In this document: piece by piece, positions 13,883 to 16,875 of the stretch | Numbering within the stretch: position 1 is the stretch's first letter | How the letters are laid out: each line of letters starts with the position of its first letter | Source of the DNA: Treponema sp. UBA3819 | GTDB lineage: Bacteria; Spirochaetota; Spirochaetia; Treponematales; Treponemataceae | NCBI GenBank assembly: GCA_002369025.1 | Contig: DFDV01000051.1 | Coordinates: 1-16,875, forward strand | Reading direction: 5' to 3' | Length of the DNA stretch: 16,875 bases | Notes under the pieces: generated by a model | Databases searched by the model: none | The model's input: only the letters and a program-made list of their open reading frames with translations | What the model was told of the DNA's origin: nothing | Made by a program: the position numbers and the translations under genes

Positions 13883-14839
13883 TTACTTGATGGACAGACC
13901 CTTTTCGCTGAAATACTTTATTGCACCCGGGTGGAAGGGAACAGAAACACCTGTTACTGCGGCTTCTGCGCTTACTTCCTTGCCTTTTGCATGAGCAGTA
14001 CCCAGTGATTCAAGGTTTTCAAAAAGTGCCTTTGTCATTTCGTAGACAATATTTTCGTCCAGATTGGCGTTTACTGCCAGAGTAGCCTTGATTGCCAGTG
14101 CTTCTGTGTCAGTGTCAGTGCCGTTGTAGGTACCTGCGGGAATAACTGTCTTTGTGTAGAAGTTGTAGCTGTTTACGATTTTGTCTGCTTCAGCTCCAGA
14201 TACGGGAATCAGAACGAGACCTGCGGTGAAAGCAAGTTCCTGAAGGGCAGAGTTGGGAACACCTGCTGTTACGAAACATGCGTCCAGAGTTCCGTTCTGA
14301 ATGCCTTCTGCTGATTCCTTGAAAGAAAGGTTGTTTTTCTGGATGTCTTCAAATGTGATGCCGTAGCCTTCCAGAATCTGCTTTGCATTGAATTCTACAC
14401 CGCTGCCTGCGTCACCGATGGAAACACGCTTGCCGCGCAAATCGGCAATTGATTTGATTCCGCTTGATTTGCTTGCTGCAATCTGTACTACTTCCGGATA
14501 GAGGGTTCCGATGGTAGCAAGGTTGGGAAGAGCCTGTGAGAACATGTCTGTTCCGTTGTAGGCGTAGTCCATAACGTCATTCTGAACGATTGCAAATTCT
14601 GCTTCTTCCCGGCTGATGAGGCGCAGGTTTTCTGCTGAAGCACCGGTAGACTGTGCCGTAACGTTCATGCCTTCAATATTGCTGTTCCAGATGTTTGCAA
14701 TTGCACCTCCGAACGGATAGTAAGTACCGCTTGTACCACCTGTTGCCAAAATAAAATTCTTGTTAGCTTTTTTTGTACAGCCAACGAATGATGCGAGAAC
14801 CATAAGGCCTGCAGTTGCCATAAGAATAGTCTTCTTCAT
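13883..14839 (-). CDS. TAXI family TRAP transporter solute-binding lipoprotein
   Basis: A 318-residue extracytoplasmic binding protein. The signal sequence MKKTILMATAGLMVLASFVGC ends in lipobox FVGC (Cys21), as expected for an anchored spirochaete lipoprotein. The mature domain begins FILATGGTSGTYYPFGGAIANIW, the TAXI-family signature (key part GTSGTYYP), followed by LRLISREEAEFAIVQNDV and LRGKRVSIGDAGSGVEFNA, and ends in VPFHPGAIKYFSEKG, all typical of the family. ATG 14839 has AAGGAG 9 nt upstream. It is the first gene of the operon SBP - DUF1850 - DctQM. Ligands of TAXI proteins are mostly uncertain; glutamate and other acids have been reported for some. The substrate here cannot be read from sequence. 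Confidence 0.94.
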   Translation of the reverse strand: MKKTILMATAGLMVLASFVGCTKKANKNFILATGGTSGTYYPFGGAIANIWNSNIEGMNVTAQSTGASAENLRLISREEAEFAIVQNDVMDYAYNGTDMFSQALPNLATIGTLYPEVVQIAASKSSGIKSIADLRGKRVSIGDAGSGVEFNAKQILEGYGITFEDIQKNNLSFKESAEGIQNGTLDACFVTAGVPNSALQELAFTAGLVLIPVSGAEADKIVNSYNFYTKTVIPAGTYNGTDTDTEALAIKATLAVNANLDENIVYEMTKALFENLESLGTAHAKGKEVSAEAAVTGVSVPFHPGAIKYFSEKGLSIK

Positions 14840-14874
14840 GGTAAAAATCTCCTTTTAAATTTAGTAATACTATT

Positions 14875-14904
14875 ATTATACTAGTTAATGCTGTTTTAAG
14901 ACAA
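14875..14904 (-). promoter_or_regulatory. Promoter of the TAXI-TRAP operon
   Basis: On the minus strand, perfect TATAAT (14880-14875) lies 18 bp from TTGTCT (14904-14899; 4 of 6 matches). It gives a leader of about 28 nt containing the AAGGAG ribosome site. Confidence 0.72.
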
Positions 14905-14970
14905 GGTAGAGAAGTGGCGAAAGAGAAAAAAAATCGGATTACTTAGGGCAAACTCCTTGGCGCGCGGGAA

Positions 14971-15090
14971 GCACAGATGAGGCACAGATGAACATGGAGT
15001 TACAGAGAAAAGACACAGATGAACGGGGATTAACGCGGATGAGGCACAGATATTGGGAAAGAAACCACGGATGAACGGGGATTAACACGG
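14971..15090. repeat. Degenerate short-repeat tract (CACAGATGAAC / GGGGATTAAC units)
   Basis: The tract is built from variants of CACAGATGA(A/G) and GGGGATTAAC(G/A)CGGATGA, starting at about 14971, 14982, 15014, 15045 and 15065. The longest exact copy is GATGAACGGGGATTAAC at 15018-15034 and 15070-15086, 52 bp apart. Related CACAGAT/CACGGATTAACACGG tracts occur between genes in many unrelated bacterial genomes, as far as I recall. No ORF, hairpin terminator or promoter stands out here. The remaining intergenic sequence, 14905-14970 and 15091-15118, shows nothing I can name. Confidence 0.72.
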
Positions 15091-15118
15091 TAGCGCGGCC
15101 ATCCGCTTTGAAACTTTG

Positions 15119-16875
15119 TTATATTTTTTCTTTTTTATAGCCTTTCGGAATTTCTATTTTTGCAGCGGGCTCTGGAGTTAGATTATTCATTCTATAATAC
15201 ATATCATGAAAAATTTTATTATCACATCCTGTTCCGTTTGTTTTATAGTTTGTACATCCAAGCATGTATCGTCCATCTTTTTGCTGTCGTGCAATTAAAA
15301 AGCCATCACATTTATCGCATTTTTGAATTGATAATTTCCCAGCTTCTATTTTATTTGTCATAAAATCACAGATTTCCGGGTCGTTCATACAAATCCAAAG
15401 ATTCAGTCCATAAGCAGTTTTTACTTTATGCTGAAGAGGATAACCACATATCGGGCAAGATTTCTTAAATGCACTGCCATTTTTTACTTCTTCGCTCCAT
15501 TCTCCTTTTAAAACAACATTTTTATAATCGTGTTTTATTTCCAGCAGAAATTCAGAAGGGTTCTCTTCTGGGGCAATAAAATAAACTCTGTTTTTTGTCC
15601 GCGTCATGGCAACATAGAAAAGACGGCGTTCTTCGGCTGCTTCGATAGAATCATCCCTCTTTACAACATAATTTAACACTGGATCATTTTCAATTTTTGA
15701 AGGAAAGCCGTAAGTTTCATTCTTTCCATTTATGACAATTACATTATCATATCCTAAGCCTTTTGAAGCATGAGCTGTCATAAAAGTAATTTTTAATTCT
15801 GGATGCTTCAGGCACTTGATTTTATTTCCGTAATCTTTATATTCAAAAAGACTTGAACGTTCCAAATTTTTCCCATCAAAACCAAATCTGCCGAGCAAGA
15901 GAATTTCCTGCTTTTTAGAGTCTTTTCCTTCAGCTTTATTGAATTCAAGAATTTGTTCTATAGCGGTTTCAACAGACTTTGCCAGATTATAATTTGAATT
16001 CCCTCCAAATCTCTTTTGTTTGGAATCATAAGTGTAAATAATTACAGGGTCAGTAATTGTCTTTGGGGACTTTAAAGTTTTTCTGATTTGTTCCGTATTT
16101 TTCTGAATAAAATTTCCGGCAATATCGATGACTTCTTGTGAATTGCGGTAGGTTTTTGTAATTTTCAAAAGTTCTGCATATCCCATGATTTCTGAAAACT
16201 TAGTAAACAGCGTTATGTCTGAACCGCTGAACGCATAAATTGACTGCCAGTCATCTCCAACAGCAATGATTTTTGCATTAGTAACATCATGCAACGCTCC
16301 GACTAAATCAAACCTCTGGCGGGAAATATCCTGATATTCATCAACAATAATATATTTAAAATCTATCTGGTCGCTCACAGCTTTTGATTCTTTCAATAGC
16401 CGTGCTGATTTATTTATCATGTCCGAAAAATCAATTGCATTATTTTTGTGAAGATATCTTTCGTATTCCAAGTAACATTCTTTACAAATACCTAAAAACA
16501 GTTTCGTCCTTACATTTTTTGTCTGAGTTGCCCACTCATCAAATTTTTCAACTGAATATCCGTTGGTCTTGAAATTTGAAATGAATCTGTCTACAAGATT
16601 TATCAGTTTTCTGATATAACGACTGGAATCTTGATTGGAAATCTTTTGCATTACTTCCTTATTATCACGTGGATTCAATACAAAACCAAATGATTCCAGT
16701 TTTTCCCGCAAATGTTCAAGCAATTCCCTTCCGTCATTATATTGGGAACAAGTGCAGATGAGGTTTGTTCCATGCTTACGGTGAATTGCAACTTTATCCC
16801 GCATTGCCTTGTTGTATTTTTTCAGTTCTTCTGCAGAGTATCTGTTGCTGTAGCCGTCTTCTGTTACGCCGAAAT
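15119..16875 (-). CDS. UvrD/HelD-like superfamily 1 DNA helicase with C-terminal zinc ribbons (5' partial)
   Basis: The frame stays open to the right edge, upstream of the ATG at 16804, so the start and Walker A lie outside; 584 residues are visible. The first residues (FGVTEDGYSN, then RDKVAIHRKHGTNLICTCS) match the inserted region of helicase IV-like proteins. Motifs follow: Walker B with VDEYQDIS (about 16327-16354), VGDDWQSIYAFSGSD (motif III), KTYRNSQEVID (motif IV), TAHASKGLGYDNVIV (motif V) and RRLFYVAMTRTKNRVYFI (motif VI). The C-terminus adds two zinc-ribbon-like modules: CPICGYPL ... C-X6-C, then CDKCDGFL ... C-X9-C, similar to topoisomerase I zinc fingers. The gene is visibly AT-richer than its neighbours (many AAA, ATT, TTT and TTA codons), hinting at transfer. 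Its role would be ATP-driven DNA unwinding in repair or defence. No partner gene is visible. Confidence 0.88.
   Translation of the reverse strand, partial: FGVTEDGYSNRYSAEELKKYNKAMRDKVAIHRKHGTNLICTCSQYNDGRELLEHLREKLESFGFVLNPRDNKEVMQKISNQDSSRYIRKLINLVDRFISNFKTNGYSVEKFDEWATQTKNVRTKLFLGICKECYLEYERYLHKNNAIDFSDMINKSARLLKESKAVSDQIDFKYIIVDEYQDISRQRFDLVGALHDVTNAKIIAVGDDWQSIYAFSGSDITLFTKFSEIMGYAELLKITKTYRNSQEVIDIAGNFIQKNTEQIRKTLKSPKTITDPVIIYTYDSKQKRFGGNSNYNLAKSVETAIEQILEFNKAEGKDSKKQEILLLGRFGFDGKNLERSSLFEYKDYGNKIKCLKHPELKITFMTAHASKGLGYDNVIVINGKNETYGFPSKIENDPVLNYVVKRDDSIEAAEERRLFYVAMTRTKNRVYFIAPEENPSEFLLEIKHDYKNVVLKGEWSEEVKNGSAFKKSCPICGYPLQHKVKTAYGLNLWICMNDPEICDFMTNKIEAGKLSIQKCDKCDGFLIARQQKDGRYMLGCTNYKTNGTGCDNKIFHDMYYRMNNLTPEPAAKIEIPKGYKKEKI

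Noticed and set aside
14971..15090. CRISPR array.
   Set aside because: The units are short, degenerate and nearly contiguous, with no regular repeat-spacer periodicity and no cas genes.

Overview
The window looks like a chromosomal segment of a Treponema or close spirochaete relative. Four things point there: a class I-type lysyl-tRNA synthetase end, a P83/100-family antigen gene, a GldA/F/G-type ABC cassette followed by a DUF4340 gene, and a TAXI-type TRAP uptake operon with spirochaete-like lipoproteins. The genus call is inference from gene content; no rRNA or other marker is present.

Layout, left to right. (1) 1-702 is the 3' end of a class I LysRS gene carrying an appended tRNA-binding OB-fold domain, closed by a strong terminator. 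(2) 809-2278 encodes a P83/100-like exported protein, which meets the leftward Gld-type operon at a bidirectional terminator. (3) 6681-2337 (minus strand) is a tightly coupled four-gene operon: ABC ATPase, ABC-2 permease, GldG-like protein, DUF4340 protein. It has a consensus promoter embedded in a 10-bp inverted repeat. (4) 6809-9005 (plus strand) is an aromatic amino acid operon: DAHP synthase, then prephenate dehydrogenase. (5) 9019-9812 is a GC-rich palindromic repeat cassette, then a small exported putative beta-barrel protein with its own promoter. (6) 9858-11311 holds apt, probably on a leaderless mRNA, and a MutY-like glycosylase. (7) 14839-11302 (minus strand) is a TAXI-TRAP operon: binding lipoprotein, DUF1850 lipoprotein, fused DctQM permease. 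(8) 14971-15090 is a degenerate short-repeat tract next to an AT-richer UvrD/HelD-like helicase gene (minus strand) that runs off the right edge.

The most interesting element is upstream of the DAHP synthase gene. A near-consensus promoter (TTGACA, 18 bp, TACAAT) drives a 38-codon leader ORF containing YSYYGYYYF, six Tyr codons and a Phe codon within nine. It is followed by a 9-bp intrinsic terminator whose 5' arm can pair instead with a segment just downstream of the Tyr run. This is the architecture of a ribosome-mediated tyrosine attenuator, placed in front of exactly the two genes that commit carbon to tyrosine. The leader ORF has no Shine-Dalgarno and its ATG lies about where transcription should start, so the attenuator peptide may be translated from a leaderless mRNA. 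The apt gene shows the same promoter-to-ATG geometry.
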